Positions 18,417 through 28,309 of a stretch of DNA of 64,000 bases are shown in pieces (within the stretch, counting starts at the first letter, position 1; the number at the start of each line of letters is the position of its first letter). This stretch comes from Candidatus Cottocaccamicrobium excrementipullorum (GTDB lineage: Bacteria; Bacillota; Clostridia; Lachnospirales; Lachnospiraceae). Where the stretch lies: assembly GCA_018713255.1 (NCBI GenBank), contig DVFL01000014.1, positions 1 to 64,000 of the forward strand. The letters run 5' to 3'. The notes under the pieces were generated by a model. That model was not told the origin of the DNA. It searched no databases and saw only the letters and a list, made by a program, of their open reading frames with translations. The position numbers were made by a program, and so were the translations under genes.

Positions 18417-18458
18417 CCGTATGATGACAGATAGACTGCGATAGCTGGAGGACTGAAC

Positions 18459-19703
18459 ATGAACTTAGAACAATATTTTGAAATCATGCACCTGGCGGAA
18501 AAGATGAAAAATAACACAAGGCATTCCTGGACTTCCCAGGGCAGGCATGAGAGCGTGGCGGAACATAGCTGGCGCCTCGGGATCATGGCCTATTTTATGA
18601 AGGATTCTTTTCCGGCGATGAATATGGATAAAGTTATTCTCATGTGCTTGTTTCATGATATGGGTGAGGCCTTCACCGGAGATATTCCTGCCTTCGTCAA
18701 AACGGAGAAGGACAGCTGTGTGGAAGAGGACAGAATAGAGGAGTGGCTTCATACCCTTCCAGAACCTTATGGCAGAGAGCTTAAGGACTTATTTCATGAA
18801 ATGAAAGCCCAGGAGACAGAGGAAGCTAAGCTGTACAAGGCTTTGGATAAAATGGAAGCAGTGATCCAGCACAATGAGGCGGATATCCGCACGTGGCTTC
18901 CTCTGGAGTACGACCTTCAGCTGACTTACGGGAAGAAGGAAACAGAATTTTCGGAAGTGACAAGAAGGCTGAAAGAATATGTGGATCAGGACACAAGGCA
19001 GAAAATTCAAAATGCCCGGACAGCAGGCTATGTGAAGGAAGAAGTTCAACCCCTTACCGATGATTCATGGGGGCAAGACCAGATGCAAATAATCCGGCTT
19101 GTGCTGGGAGCCTGCTTTACTAACTGTTATCTGGTATATCATCCGCGGACCAGGAACTGTATGATTATTGATCCGGCAGATGAAGGGGAGAAGATTATTT
19201 CCTGTATTGAAAAGAACCATCTCCATCCTGTATACATCGTGATCACCCATGGACATACGGATCATGTTCTGGCAGCGGCAGAGCTGGCAGAGCGATACCA
19301 TGCATTGGTGGCGGTGAGCAAAATTGATGCATGGAGACTGATGGATGAGGATCTGATCAATGACCGCCCTTATGTAGATAAACCGTATCGGCCGGTGCAT
19401 CCCTCCATTTTATTGAGCGAAGGGGATGAATTATGGCTGGATGACATTCGGTTCACCATCATGATTTTACCCGGTCATACGCCAGGTTCCATGGCCCTTC
19501 GCACGGATCAGGGGATTTTTACCGGGGATACCATGCTGGCAGGAGGCCATGGAAAAACCAGTCTTTATGGCGGCGATGAAGAGGCGATGAAGAAATCTAT
19601 CCAGCGATTAAAAGAGCTGGATGGGGATTACCGGATTTATCCCGGACATAAGGAAATGACTACCTTGGAGGCAGAACGCAAGAAATCCCCTTCCATTTCC
19701 TGA
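18459..19703 (+). CDS. Fusion protein: N-terminal HD phosphohydrolase (YfbR/HDDC2-like) + C-terminal metallo-beta-lactamase-fold hydrolase
   Basis: RHESVAEHSWR and FHDMGEAFTGDI (HD); THGHTDHVLAA, LPGHTPGS, FTGDTM, YPGHK (MBL). Confidence 0.9.
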   Translation: MNLEQYFEIMHLAEKMKNNTRHSWTSQGRHESVAEHSWRLGIMAYFMKDSFPAMNMDKVILMCLFHDMGEAFTGDIPAFVKTEKDSCVEEDRIEEWLHTLPEPYGRELKDLFHEMKAQETEEAKLYKALDKMEAVIQHNEADIRTWLPLEYDLQLTYGKKETEFSEVTRRLKEYVDQDTRQKIQNARTAGYVKEEVQPLTDDSWGQDQMQIIRLVLGACFTNCYLVYHPRTRNCMIIDPADEGEKIISCIEKNHLHPVYIVITHGHTDHVLAAAELAERYHALVAVSKIDAWRLMDEDLINDRPYVDKPYRPVHPSILLSEGDELWLDDIRFTIMILPGHTPGSMALRTDQGIFTGDTMLAGGHGKTSLYGGDEEAMKKSIQRLKELDGDYRIYPGHKEMTTLEAERKKSPSIS

Positions 19704-19761
19704 CAAATGTGGTATGATAAACTTATCGTGAAGAGAATACGCAAAAAGGAGGACATTCATC

Positions 19762-20925
19762 ATGAATAATTTCAAGTATTCCATTCCCACTACCATTTAT
19801 TTTGGCAAGGATCAGTTAGGCCATCTTTCTGAGCTGAAGGAAAGGGGCAGCAAAGTGCTTTTGGTTTACGGAGGCGGAAGCATTAAGCGGAGCGGCCTCT
19901 ATGATGCTGCCATGAAGGTTTTGCAGGAGGCGGGATTAACGGTAACGGAGCTTTCCGGTGTTGAGCCTAACCCTAGAATTGAGTCGGTGCGGAAAGGCGT
20001 GGAGCTGTGCAAGGCTGATGCCATCGAGATGGTGCTGGCCATAGGCGGAGGTTCGGTGATTGACTGCGCCAAGGTGGTGGCGGCAGGAGCCTGCTACGAA
20101 GGAGACGCTTGGGATCTGGTGCTGGACGGCAGCAAGATTAAGGCTGCTCTTCCTGTATACTCTGTGCTTACCCTTTCAGCAACGGGAAGCGAGATGGATG
20201 AGTTCGCGGTTATCAGCGATATGACGAAAAACGAGAAGTGGGGAACGGGAAGCCCTCTGGTAAAGCCGGTAATGTCCATCCTGGATCCTACTTATACGTA
20301 TTCTGTTTCTAAGAAGCAGACGGCGGCAGGAACAGCAGATATGATGAGTCATACCTTTGAAAATTATTTTACGAATGTAAAGGGAGCAACGCTCCAGGGA
20401 CATTTGTGCGAGGCAGTATTAAAGACCTGCATCCAGTATGGTCCCATTGCGTTAAATGATCCGGAGAATTATGAGGCTCGGGCCAATCTGATGTGGGCGG
20501 GGAGCCTGGCGATTAATGGACTGTTAAGTGATGGTGCAGAGGTGGCATGGTGCGTGCATCCTATGGAGCATGAGCTTTCTGCCTTCTATGACATTACCCA
20601 TGGACAGGGACTGGCGATTCTTACCCCTGTATGGATGCGTTTTGTGCTGAAGAAAGATCCTTCGAAGACGGCTCAGCTGGCCGCTTACGGACGGAATGTA
20701 TGGGGATTGACAGGAGAGGACAAAACAGTGGCCGAAGAAGCCATTGACAAGACGGCAGAGTTCTTCTTTAAGACCATGGAGATGCCGGAAAATCTCCGGG
20801 CAGTGGGAATTACGGAAAAGACCCATTTTGAGGAGATGGCAGCTAAGGCAGAAGCAGGAAGCCATGGAAGCTTCGTTCCCTTGACTAAGGAAGATATTAT
20901 TTCAATTTTTGAGGCGGCTTTTTAA
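19762..20925 (+). CDS. Iron-containing alcohol dehydrogenase (NADH-dependent butanol dehydrogenase-like)
   Basis: IGGGSVIDCAKVVA; LSATGSEMDEFAVI; HPMEHELSAFYDITHGQGLAIL. Confidence 0.93.
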   Translation: MNNFKYSIPTTIYFGKDQLGHLSELKERGSKVLLVYGGGSIKRSGLYDAAMKVLQEAGLTVTELSGVEPNPRIESVRKGVELCKADAIEMVLAIGGGSVIDCAKVVAAGACYEGDAWDLVLDGSKIKAALPVYSVLTLSATGSEMDEFAVISDMTKNEKWGTGSPLVKPVMSILDPTYTYSVSKKQTAAGTADMMSHTFENYFTNVKGATLQGHLCEAVLKTCIQYGPIALNDPENYEARANLMWAGSLAINGLLSDGAEVAWCVHPMEHELSAFYDITHGQGLAILTPVWMRFVLKKDPSKTAQLAAYGRNVWGLTGEDKTVAEEAIDKTAEFFFKTMEMPENLRAVGITEKTHFEEMAAKAEAGSHGSFVPLTKEDIISIFEAAF

Positions 20926-20990
20926 AGGCCGGATGCCAGGCATTCAGTAAAATGTGAGAAGAGAAAACAAACCAGAAGAGCTGGAGATGC

Positions 20991-21866
20991 TTATGGACCC
21001 AGTCTCACCCCTTTCCGATACTGCGCCGGCGTAATCTGAAATGTATGTTTGAACACGTGAATAAAGCTGGACACGCTTTGGTATCCGCATTGCCGGGCGA
21101 TATCTTCTACAGAATCTTTCCCTGCCTTCAGTTTCTGGCAGGCTAAGTCCATGCGGCAGTTGGTGAGATGCTGGTGGAAGGACATCTGACAGATCTCTTT
21201 AAATTTCCGGTGGTAATAATATTTGCTGATGCCAAGCATTTTTCCCATGGATTCTAAGGTCAGTGCTTCTGCACAGTGCTCCTGGATATAGTGGCTGGAG
21301 AACAGGATTTCCTGGCGCAGATGGCTGCCTTCCGCCGGAGCAGCGGCGGAGACGGACTGGCCGGCACGGTCCATTTCTCTGGCGATCAAGGTAATCATCT
21401 TTAAAAATTCGGAGGCGATGAGAATATCCTGATATGCATCTTCTCCGTCATACAGGTCATAAATTGCAGAAAGACATTGACGGATGGCGGCGTAATGCTC
21501 CATGTTGGTGCGGACCACAAAGATGGAGGCTGTCGATTCCAGCAGGCCGTTAAAGGCCTGGAATTGGTGCAGCCATCCGGTGTCTACTAGCAGGGTGTAG
21601 TGGGAGCCTCCTTCCTGTCCGGGGAGGGGACCGACACAGTGCAAAACGCCGGAGCCAATAAAGAGAACTTCCTGGGCTTCAGCTACATAAGCGCCCTGCT
21701 CTCCGGTACACCGGTAGGGTTTCTGGAGGGGCAGGGTGATTTCCATGGCATTATGGTAATGCATGGGATAAGTATTGCGGTTTTTTGCAGAGAAAAACAG
21801 CTGAAAATGCTGGTTGACGGAATAGGTGACAAATTCGTAGCCGTTTACCACTTTATTTACTGCCAT
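20991..21866 (-). CDS. AraC-family regulator with N-terminal cupin-like sensor
   Basis: YPMHYHNAMEITLPL; LGISKYYYHRKFKEICQMSFHQHLTNCRMDLACQKLKAGKDSVEDIARQCGYQSVSSFIHVFKHTFQITPAQYRK. Confidence 0.9.
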   Translation of the reverse strand: MAVNKVVNGYEFVTYSVNQHFQLFFSAKNRNTYPMHYHNAMEITLPLQKPYRCTGEQGAYVAEAQEVLFIGSGVLHCVGPLPGQEGGSHYTLLVDTGWLHQFQAFNGLLESTASIFVVRTNMEHYAAIRQCLSAIYDLYDGEDAYQDILIASEFLKMITLIAREMDRAGQSVSAAAPAEGSHLRQEILFSSHYIQEHCAEALTLESMGKMLGISKYYYHRKFKEICQMSFHQHLTNCRMDLACQKLKAGKDSVEDIARQCGYQSVSSFIHVFKHTFQITPAQYRKGVRLGP

Positions 21867-21941
21867 AATGTTTCCTTTCTTTTTATTCAGGCTGTTTTGA
21901 TTAGCTCTTCTTGAAAAAATTTTTCAGCAAACTGTTGTATC

Positions 21942-21981
21942 ATCTCAGGGCGGCAAGATCCTTGTGCCCTGAGATTTTTTT
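21942..21981 (+). terminator. Perfect 10-bp hairpin plus T7 in a divergent intergenic region
   Basis: ATCTCAGGGC-N14-GCCCTGAGAT-TTTTTT. Confidence 0.75.
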
Positions 21982-22163
21982 GCTTTAATCATAGCAAAAA
22001 TCAGAAAAAAGAGCAATATTCAACAATCAATCAGCAAGATTAAAAATTGAAGAAAAAATGGGGAAATTCTATAATAAAACCATCACAGACAAGCAGACGC
22101 CTCGAGGAAATCTGAACTGTCATAACCAGCATTTTAATGAAGTAAAAAGAGGGAGTTATTCTT

Positions 22164-23789
22164 ATGAGAAAGAAAAAATATGCTGCCAGAGTCATGGCGG
22201 CGGTATTGGCGGGAGTTATGGTGCTGCCGGGCTGCGGCGGCCAGTCATCAGGTGAGACAGATGCAGCGGGGACTGCAGCAGAAGGAGTTAAAGAGCCAGG
22301 AGGAGAAACTCAGGATCAAGGAGAGACTGGGACAAGTGAGCAGGCGGAAAATTCAGCTGAAGAGACAGTGGAAAAGCCGGAGAAAATTACCTTTATGGTA
22401 GACGGAACTTTGGTTAGCAAGGCCAATGGCCAGGATGAATGGGTGAAGCGCTGGGAAGAGCTGACAGGAATCGAGCTGGAGATCATTCAGCCGGATCACA
22501 CGGCTTATTATGATGTCCTGGGGCAGACCATTGCCAGCGGGCCGGAAAACTGGCCGGATGTGCTGATCACCACTTCCCAGTATTATACCAATTACGCCAA
22601 AGAAGGGGTTTTATGGGATATGACCCAGGCCTGGGAGAATTCTTCGGTGAAAAAGTCTGGAAGAATCGTGAATGAAAACGTGGTGGACAGCTTGTATATT
22701 GATGATCATCTTTACGGCCTTGCAACGGGTCCAGGGATGGGATGCATTACTTATATTAAGAAGCAATGGCTGGATAATGTGGGCCTTGATGTCCCCACCA
22801 ACTATGAGGAATATCTGGAGGTCCTGGATGCTTTTACCAACGGAGATCCAGATAGAAATGGAGTGGATGGAGATACCTTCGGCGTATCTGCTGCAGGCTT
22901 TATTAATGCAGAGGCGCCATACATTCAGTATCTGCCGGAGTTCTGGCAGGATGCTTATCCCACCTTCTATCAGAAGGAGGACGGAACCTGGGTGGATGGA
23001 TTCACGGAAGACAGCATGAAAGAGGCCATTGTGCGGTTAAAGGAGGCCTATGATGCCGGGTATATTGAAAAGGAAACTTTAACCAACGCTACTTCCGACT
23101 GCCGGAATAAATTCCTGGAGGATAAGTTCGGCGTGTTTACTTACTGGCCAGGTTCATGGCAGAAGCGGCTGACTGAGGGACTGGAAGCCAACGGCCATGA
23201 CGGGGAGCTGATTCCCATTGCTCCTATTGCAGAAGTAGGCGCTTACATCGACCGGACGCCGGTGGCCCTGTGCATTACCAGCGCCTGCGATAACCCAGAA
23301 GGCGTGTTTAAATATTTCCTGGAAACCGCTCTGGATGGCGGAGAGGTTCAGGAGCTGTGGACCTATGGCGTGGAAGGAGTTCATTGGTCTACGGCGGCGG
23401 AAGAGGTCTGCGGAGTGCAGTATGAGGAAGGTCAGTTCCATATGCTGGAAAGCCGCGAGGCGCCGGGAACCCAGTATACCAAGGCATTTTTTGCCGGAGA
23501 CAATCCTCTCGCCCGGTTCGAAGAGGGAAAGGATAAGGGAGCAGGTTCCTTTGATCCCATGATTTTGGAGAGCAATGAATTGTTTAATGCCAACAGCCGT
23601 CCTGCGCAGCTTCCGGTTTCCACTGATGAGATGGCTCAGTATAACGGAGATTTAACTACCCTGAAATATTCCATTATTGCAGACTGCATTACCCAGGGAA
23701 TTTCCGTGGAAGAGGGAATGAAGCGTTTTGAAGAGGAAGGCGGAGCAGAATGGTCCAAGCTGATTTTGGATTCTCTCAACCAGCAGTAA
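22164..23789 (+). CDS. ABC transporter extracellular solute-binding lipoprotein (paralog of 5488-7089)
   Basis: Lipobox MVLPGC; EKPEKITFMVDGTLVSKANGQDEWVKRWEELTGIELEIIQPDH; DPDRNGVDGDT loop. Confidence 0.92.
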   Translation: MRKKKYAARVMAAVLAGVMVLPGCGGQSSGETDAAGTAAEGVKEPGGETQDQGETGTSEQAENSAEETVEKPEKITFMVDGTLVSKANGQDEWVKRWEELTGIELEIIQPDHTAYYDVLGQTIASGPENWPDVLITTSQYYTNYAKEGVLWDMTQAWENSSVKKSGRIVNENVVDSLYIDDHLYGLATGPGMGCITYIKKQWLDNVGLDVPTNYEEYLEVLDAFTNGDPDRNGVDGDTFGVSAAGFINAEAPYIQYLPEFWQDAYPTFYQKEDGTWVDGFTEDSMKEAIVRLKEAYDAGYIEKETLTNATSDCRNKFLEDKFGVFTYWPGSWQKRLTEGLEANGHDGELIPIAPIAEVGAYIDRTPVALCITSACDNPEGVFKYFLETALDGGEVQELWTYGVEGVHWSTAAEEVCGVQYEEGQFHMLESREAPGTQYTKAFFAGDNPLARFEEGKDKGAGSFDPMILESNELFNANSRPAQLPVSTDEMAQYNGDLTTLKYSIIADCITQGISVEEGMKRFEEEGGAEWSKLILDSLNQQ

Positions 23790-23847
23790 GCCTTTCCTTC
23801 TGGTTCTGAACTGCAAAGTGATTCCATTAAACAGAGGAGAGACAATC

Positions 23848-25440
23848 ATGATTACCATCACGAATCCTGTTCTTACTGGATTTCATCCGGATCCTTCTAT
23901 GATTTGCGTAGGAGAAGATTACTATATTGCCGTATCCACCTTTGAGTGGTTTCCGGGAGTGGAAATTTACCATTCCCGGAATTTAAGGGACTGGGAATTG
24001 GCGGCAAGACCTTTGGAGAGAACCTCCCAGCTGAATATGGCTGGGGAGGCTTCCTCTAAGGGCGTTTGGGCGCCTTGCCTGTCCTGGTGGGAGGGAACCT
24101 TCTACCTGATTTATTCAGATATGAAAAATACCGGGGTCTTTTACGATGTGCACAATTACCTGGTGACGGCCACCGATATCCAGGGGCCGTGGTCGGAACC
24201 GGTGTATTTAAATTCCAGCGGCTTTGATCCCTCTTTGTTTCATGACCAGGATGGCCGAAAGTGGTTTGTGAACATGTACTCGGATTTCCGCACCTGGAAG
24301 ATCAGGTTTGCAGGCATTGTGCTGCAGGAATATTCAGAGAAGGAAAAACGGCTGGTAGGCCAGCCCAAAACGATTTTTCAGGGAACTGTGGCCAGAACCA
24401 CAGAGGGCCCCCATTTATATCAGAGAAATGGATGGTATTATCTGTTCTGCGCTGAAGGGGGTACAGGGGTTCGCCATCAGGAAACTGTATTAAGAAGCCG
24501 GAGCATTACCGGACCTTACGAATTAAGTCCTTTTACGCCATTGATCACCTCCTGGCCTTACGGGGAAAATCCCATAAAACGGGCCGGACATGGCAGTCTT
24601 GTGGAGGGAAATAACGGGGAGTGGTATCTGGCTCATCTCTGCGGAAGACCAGTGGAAGGCCGGCACTGTATTTTAGGAAGGGAAACGGCTATTCAGAAAG
24701 TAGTCTGGGAAAATGACTGGCCTAGACTTGCAGGGGGAACCAGCGAACCTCAGGCTCAGGTGCAGGTGAATTATCCGGATGCGCCCAGGTCTGAAGGGTA
24801 TTTTGGAAGCTGGAGAGATGATTTTTCCGGGAAGGAATGGGACCGGCATTTTCAGACCTTAAGGGTTCCCATGGGCCAAAAGGCTTCCCTGGAGGAACGG
24901 CCGGGCTGGCTTCGGATGTACGGCCGGGAATCTCTGGAATCTTTCTACGAGCAGAGCCTTCTGGGATTCAGACAGCAGCATTTTTATGTGGAAGCGGAAA
25001 CAAAGGTGGAGTTTCAGCCGGTAAGTCATCAGCAGATGGCCGGTCTCACGTATTTCTATAATGGAAGCTGTTTTTATTACCTTTACGTCACAAGGGATGA
25101 AGAAAAGGGACGGGTCCTTACCATAATGCGCAAGCTGCCGGAAGAATTTGACATGCCCATAGGGGTAGGAAGGAGTCTTCCTGAGGATGGACCGGTTTGG
25201 CTTCGCCTTACGGTGAAGGAAAAAGACGCACAGTTTTCTTATTCTCTGGACGGGCATGTTTATGAAAAGATTGGTCCGGTGCTGGATGCAAGAAAAATGT
25301 CAGATGAGGAAGGGCCGGGAAGATTTACCGGAGCGTTCTTCTGCATCTGCTGCCAGGATATTTCTGGGAGAAAGCAGGCTGCAGATTTTGATTTCGTGGA
25401 GTACCGAATACTGGATAATGAACAGGAAGAAAAATCATGA
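23848..25440 (+). CDS. GH43 family glycoside hydrolase (beta-xylosidase/arabinofuranosidase-like)
   Basis: NPVLTGFHPDPSMICVGEDYYIAVSTFEWFPGVEIYHSRNLRDW; C-terminal concanavalin-like domain. ORF track opens upstream at 23818. Confidence 0.92.
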   Translation: MITITNPVLTGFHPDPSMICVGEDYYIAVSTFEWFPGVEIYHSRNLRDWELAARPLERTSQLNMAGEASSKGVWAPCLSWWEGTFYLIYSDMKNTGVFYDVHNYLVTATDIQGPWSEPVYLNSSGFDPSLFHDQDGRKWFVNMYSDFRTWKIRFAGIVLQEYSEKEKRLVGQPKTIFQGTVARTTEGPHLYQRNGWYYLFCAEGGTGVRHQETVLRSRSITGPYELSPFTPLITSWPYGENPIKRAGHGSLVEGNNGEWYLAHLCGRPVEGRHCILGRETAIQKVVWENDWPRLAGGTSEPQAQVQVNYPDAPRSEGYFGSWRDDFSGKEWDRHFQTLRVPMGQKASLEERPGWLRMYGRESLESFYEQSLLGFRQQHFYVEAETKVEFQPVSHQQMAGLTYFYNGSCFYYLYVTRDEEKGRVLTIMRKLPEEFDMPIGVGRSLPEDGPVWLRLTVKEKDAQFSYSLDGHVYEKIGPVLDARKMSDEEGPGRFTGAFFCICCQDISGRKQAADFDFVEYRILDNEQEEKS

Positions 25441-26864
25441 ATCAGATGGAAAAACAGGGAGTAAATCCTTATCTTCCCTCCTGGGAATATGTTCCCGATG
25501 CGGAACCCCATATTTTTGAGGGACGGCTTTACATTTACGGTTCTCATGACCGGTTTAATGGATATGCTTATTGTCAGAACGACTATGTATGCTGGTCAGC
25601 TTCGCCGGAGGATTTATCTGACTGGCGGTATGAAGGGGTAATTTATTCCCGAAAGGCAGATCCCAGAAACGAGGATGGAGATGGCTGCCTTTATGCTCCT
25701 GATGTGGCCAGAGGGCCGGACGGGCGGTATTATCTGTTTTATGTGCTGGACAATCAGCCGGTGATTTCTGTGGCGGTGTGCAGCAGTCCTGCAGGAACTT
25801 ATGAGTTTTACGGCTATGTCCGGGATAAGGACGGCGGAATCCTGGGAGAACGGCCGGGAGACGAAGGACAGTTTGACCCGGCGGTCTTGGTGGATGATGA
25901 TCAGATCTGGCTTTACAGCGGCTACTGCGGCATGTATCATCCTCAGCGGAAGGGGCCGATGGTGATGGCCCTGGAGCCGGATATGCTTACTCTGAAGACG
26001 GAGCCGAAAACCTTGATTCCAAGCGCCCCTTGGAGTCAGGGAACAGGTTTTGAGAACCATGCCTTTTTTGAAGCCTCGTCTATGCGCAAGATTAAAGGAA
26101 ACTATTATTTTATCTACTCCTCTCAGCAGAAGCATGAGCTCTGCTATGCCATAAGTTCCCGGCCGGACAGGGATTTTACTTACGGCGGAGTAATCATCAG
26201 CAACTGTGACCATGGGATTGACAGCTATAAGCCGGCAGAGTTTACCACGGCTTATGGGGGAAATAATCATGGCAGTCTGATTGAGGCGGGGGAAAATTAT
26301 TATATCTTTTATCATCGCCATACAAACGGCATGAATTACTGCCGGCAGGGCTGCATAGAACCGGTGGAGATTAAGGATGACGGAAGAATCAGCCAGGTGG
26401 AGTTAACTACCAGCGGGCCTAACGGAAAGCCCTTAATCGGTGAGGGAACGTATGGGGCCTGGCTGGCCTGCTGCTTGTTCTGCCGGGAGCCTTCTCTTCT
26501 TACTGCTCCGCCGGGCGGCTGGATGGACGACCGTTTTCCTAAGATTACCCAGGAGGGGAAGGACGGAGAGGAAAATCCTGGTTATATAACCAACATGCGG
26601 GATGGGGCGGTAGCCGGATTTAAATATTTTTCCTGCAGCCGGATTTGCCGGATAGGGGTTACTGTCCGTGGGAAGGCAGAAGGGAAAATGGAGGTGCTGA
26701 CTGCTCTTGATCAGTCACCGGCGGGAGAAATTTCTCTGGGAAAGTCCAACGAGTGGAAAACTTATGAAGCGGAAGTGCAGATCCCTGACGGAGTCTGGAG
26801 CTTATACTTCCGTTATCGAGGAAAGGGATATGTGAGCATGGCTTCCTTTTCTCTGATGAAATAA
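25437..26864 (+). CDS. GH43 family glycoside hydrolase with C-terminal carbohydrate-binding-like domain
   Basis: WEYVPDAEPHIFEGRLYIYGSHD; overlaps the preceding GH43 by 4 nt (ATGA). Confidence 0.9.
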   Translation: MNQMEKQGVNPYLPSWEYVPDAEPHIFEGRLYIYGSHDRFNGYAYCQNDYVCWSASPEDLSDWRYEGVIYSRKADPRNEDGDGCLYAPDVARGPDGRYYLFYVLDNQPVISVAVCSSPAGTYEFYGYVRDKDGGILGERPGDEGQFDPAVLVDDDQIWLYSGYCGMYHPQRKGPMVMALEPDMLTLKTEPKTLIPSAPWSQGTGFENHAFFEASSMRKIKGNYYFIYSSQQKHELCYAISSRPDRDFTYGGVIISNCDHGIDSYKPAEFTTAYGGNNHGSLIEAGENYYIFYHRHTNGMNYCRQGCIEPVEIKDDGRISQVELTTSGPNGKPLIGEGTYGAWLACCLFCREPSLLTAPPGGWMDDRFPKITQEGKDGEENPGYITNMRDGAVAGFKYFSCSRICRIGVTVRGKAEGKMEVLTALDQSPAGEISLGKSNEWKTYEAEVQIPDGVWSLYFRYRGKGYVSMASFSLMK

Positions 26865-26902
26865 ACAGACGAAAATTTGTTGCAGTGTTTGGAAAATCAT
26901 GA

Positions 26903-26943
26903 AAAAGCATCTGTTATGGAAAAACATGACAGGTGCTTTTTTG
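26903..26943 (+). terminator. Rho-independent terminator
   Basis: AAAAGCATCTGTTATG-gaaaa-CATGACAGGTGCTTTTTT, strong stem with wobbles, T-run. Confidence 0.85.
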
Positions 26944-27119
26944 CGAGGAAAAAAGCTTCCAGAAATTACCCCCTTCATCTGGGGATTGTTTCCTTGCATT
27001 CAGGTCTATTTAATGCTAGACTATTAAACGCGCGTCAGATAAAACATTTTATTGATGCTTTTTAAAACAAAACAGATACATATTTTTAACTTTTTTACAA
27101 TAGGAAAATTGAGGAAACG

Positions 27120-28268
27120 ATGAAAATTCTTTTTGTAGGCAATTACGACATGGCGGGAAGTTATCTTGCTTCTCGAATGTACCGGGAGGGAAATGAGATC
27201 AGCTGGCTGACCCAGAGTCAGGAGGAAGAGCTTTGGGGAGATAAGATTCGGGGAAAAGTTTATCGGAGAACAATCACCGATAAAACCTGCAGCCGGATTT
27301 TATTGGGAGAAGCCATTGATTGTGTGATTTTTCTGACGGCAGAGTACCGGGAAGGATATTTGGGAAGTGATGAAGAGTACGGCAGTCTTTTGTCGGTTTT
27401 ATCCCCTGTACTCCATGCCGCCGCTTCAGTTAAGGTGGGGAAGATTTGCTTTTTATCTTCAGAAAATGTGGAAAACGAAGGATTGCTGCCTCCTATATTT
27501 GAAGAGCTGCGGGCCGGAGAGCGGATCATCACTTCATTCTGCCGGGAGAAGGGAATTTCTTCGCTGATTCTCCGGCTGGGCTGTGTTTTTGGAGAAGGCA
27601 CGCTGAAGGAAGCTGGATATTTAGGCAAGATTCTTCAATCGATGAAGACGGAAAAGAAGGTTTTCTGTCCTTTTACCGAGACTTCCAGCTTTGATGTTCT
27701 TTGTGCATCCGACCTGGCTGACGGAGCTTTCCGTCTTTTAACGATGAATGCTTCAGGAATGTATGAGGTGATTACTGGTTATCCGGTTTCGGCAAAGACC
27801 TTGTATTCCATGGCGGCGGAGGCTGCAGGATTTCAGGGGAAGATTGAGTTTGGCCAGAAAGAACATGTTTGTGATCCTGAAGGAGGCCAAAGGATTCGGA
27901 TGGCCTGCGGGTGGATGCCCTTTTATCTGTTTGAAGAAAAAGGAATGGATTTTCTGAAGAAAAATCTTCAGCAGGAAGCTTTGGCGGAGAACGCAGAAAA
28001 GAAGAAAAATAAAAGAAAGTCTTACTCTTTTTTCTATGAGACGGGGCAGAATCTTCTGTTGTTTGTCATCATGTGTCTGGCGTCGTCCTTTTCTGTGGAC
28101 TGGAGTGATTTACGATTTGTGGATGTACGTCTTTTGTACGTGATCCTTGTCGCCATTTCTTTTGGCATGCGTCAGGGGCTTTTGGCCACTGGACTTGCGA
28201 TTATCTCTTCCCTGAGACCATTGATCCCTGGAATCTGGTTACTGTTCTGGCAGTATCTCTGCTTTTAG
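27120..28268 (+). CDS. NAD-dependent epimerase/dehydratase-like protein with C-terminal TM segments, apparently 3'-truncated
   Basis: MKILFVGNYDMAGSYLASRMY; ICFLSSENVENE; TM helices LLLFVIMCLASSFSVDW and LLYVILVAISFGMRQGLLATGLAI; ends in non-family-like SLRPLIPGIWLLFWQYLCF. Confidence 0.65.
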   Translation: MKILFVGNYDMAGSYLASRMYREGNEISWLTQSQEEELWGDKIRGKVYRRTITDKTCSRILLGEAIDCVIFLTAEYREGYLGSDEEYGSLLSVLSPVLHAAASVKVGKICFLSSENVENEGLLPPIFEELRAGERIITSFCREKGISSLILRLGCVFGEGTLKEAGYLGKILQSMKTEKKVFCPFTETSSFDVLCASDLADGAFRLLTMNASGMYEVITGYPVSAKTLYSMAAEAAGFQGKIEFGQKEHVCDPEGGQRIRMACGWMPFYLFEEKGMDFLKKNLQQEALAENAEKKKNKRKSYSFFYETGQNLLLFVIMCLASSFSVDWSDLRFVDVRLLYVILVAISFGMRQGLLATGLAIISSLRPLIPGIWLLFWQYLCF

Positions 28269-28309
28269 GGCTGGGAATTTTTCTGGTTTACCGCAGATGT
28301 TTTATTGGA

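Noticed and set aside
28200-28270. Programmed -1 frameshift joining the epimerase and DUF4956 ORFs
   Set aside because: No slippery heptamer is visible at the junction; a deletion scar explains the sequence better.
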